64,000 nt of DNA. Source: Clostridium swellfunianum. GTDB taxonomy: Bacteria > Bacillota > Clostridia > Clostridiales > Clostridiaceae. The position numbers were made by a program, and so were the translations under genes. The stretch is taken from assembly GCF_023656515.1 (NCBI RefSeq), contig NZ_JAMOFV010000006.1, positions 1,837,243-1,901,242 on the forward strand, in the 5' to 3' direction. Positions within the stretch are counted from its first letter, which is position 1, and every line of letters starts with the position of its first letter. Under the pieces are notes generated by a model. The model searched no databases and was not told the DNA's origin. It saw only the letters and a program-made list of their open reading frames with translations. Shown here piece after piece: positions 63,429-64,000 of this stretch.

Positions 63429-63793
63429 CTGCAGCCAGAACATCCACCAGTATTTTTGCCTTTACCGGCGCAGCCAGAGCTGCAGCTAGAGCAGTTTCTA
63501 TTGGTTATGTTCAAAAGCTCAGTTTTAATCATAAAGGAACCTTCTCTATAAATTATGGTTATTTCTTTGATATTTAGTGGAAATTCAGAATCATACACTA
63601 CAGGAAGTTCGTCAATAAGCTCCTCAATATCTCCAGGTTTAACATAATCTAAAAGAAGTTCTGCATTGGGACTGCCGCAGCATCCATCCTTATAGGCAAA
63701 CCTTATATGAGTATACATATCTCCATCCTTTAAAATATCCATTAATCTATAGTAAGCTTCTTCAGATATTCTAATTTTAACTTTTTTATTCAT
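63407..63793 (-). CDS. IscA/HesB-like protein with a cysteine-rich tail
   Basis: 128 aa. The body (RFAYKDGCCGSPNAELLLDY) resembles HesB/IscA-fold proteins involved in iron-sulfur assembly. The last 30 residues are an unusual Gly/Ser/Lys/Cys tail (CSSCSSGCAGKGKNTGGC, then CSKKDGC) with several CxxC-like spacings. GAGGAA lies inside the end of the upstream phosphoribosyltransferase gene, so the two are translationally coupled. Metal binding is predicted; exact role unknown. Confidence 0.65.
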   Translation of the reverse strand: MNKKVKIRISEEAYYRLMDILKDGDMYTHIRFAYKDGCCGSPNAELLLDYVKPGDIEELIDELPVVYDSEFPLNIKEITIIYREGSFMIKTELLNITNRNCSSCSSGCAGKGKNTGGCSGCSKKDGCN

Positions 63794-63798
63794 TAATA

Positions 63799-64000
63799 TT
63801 ATTCCTCATAAACATCTGAGTATTGGTGAAGGAGGCTTTGCTTAAGCTTCCAAAGCTTAGTAGACAAATCAACATAAAAAGTATGAGGGTTTTCAAATCT
63901 CAACACTTCAGTCCATAGCTTTTCTGTTTCCTGCTTTGCATAATCTTTAATTTCCATAACAGTTGGGCTTTCATAAACAGGAACGCCCTTATCAAAAATC
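63799..64000 (-). CDS. pncB: Nicotinate phosphoribosyltransferase (C-terminal end, truncated by window edge)
   Basis: About 66 codons lie inside the window on the minus strand; the start is beyond the right edge. The end reads GVPVYESPTVMEIKDYAKQE and FENPHTFYVDLSTKLWKLKQ, matching the C-terminus of nicotinate phosphoribosyltransferase, which makes nicotinate mononucleotide in NAD salvage. Its stop lies 5 bases before the IscA-like ATG. Confidence 0.8.
   Translation of the reverse strand, partial: IFDKGVPVYESPTVMEIKDYAKQETEKLWTEVLRFENPHTFYVDLSTKLWKLKQSLLHQYSDVYEE

Overview
The window looks like a chromosomal piece of a strictly anaerobic, low-GC, amino-acid-fermenting Clostridium-type Firmicute. 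The grounds are glycine reductase genes (grdC end, grdD), an [FeFe]-hydrogenase maturation operon (hydE, hydG, hydF with a TM1266-type regulator), a pyrophosphate-type phosphofructokinase, strong AGGAGG ribosome sites, TTG starts and very AT-rich spacers. No species is assigned.

Bases 1-23286 are mostly core chromosome. In order they hold the glycine reductase end; a four-gene BMP-type nucleoside ABC importer; rpoN; the glycolytic block cggR-gapA-pgk-tpiA-gpmI-eno with a recognisable CggR operator; secG and rnr; the hyd maturation operon with a roughly 210-nt leader; and smpB with ssrA (tmRNA). The hyd operon sits between rnr and smpB, which are neighbours in many Firmicutes.

Bases 23287-54795 are accessory. 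The 3' end of ssrA (core TCGCCTCCACCA) is repeated at 53432-53443 and 54784-54795. Both downstream copies are preceded by the same arm (AAAGTGGATTT, 7 nt, TGTGCTTCGCCTCCACCA). I read this as two related elements inserted in tandem at ssrA: element A of about 30.2 kb, and element B, a decayed remnant of about 1.35 kb. Element A carries, from left to right, a noncoding end with a tRNA-Ser fragment; a lipoprotein gene bounded by inverted repeats; a DUF262 protein with a HEPN-like (R-x6-H) partner; a complete type I restriction-modification system (hsdM-hsdS-hsdR) with a PC4-like protein; a predicted zinc metallopeptidase; a run of small plasmid-like genes (RadC-type, lone SAM-like integrase domain, DUF960); a prim-pol/helicase; a large serine recombinase; a DUF4365-like nuclease candidate; an ImmA/IrrE regulator with a partner gene; and at the right edge an unrecognised 421-aa protein overlapping a zinc-ribbon TIR protein. 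Several modules look like anti-phage or anti-plasmid defence. The DUF262/HEPN pair and the 421-aa/TIR pair are the best candidates for undescribed systems.

Bases 54796-64000 return to core chromosome: an M16 peptidase, recX, a PPi-type phosphofructokinase, a hemerythrin-domain protein, threonine aldolase, an EamA transporter, a Nudix hydrolase, small membrane and cysteine-containing proteins, ndk, an IscA-like protein and the end of a nicotinate phosphoribosyltransferase gene. No CRISPR array, rRNA operon, complete tRNA, relaxase or conjugation machinery was seen.
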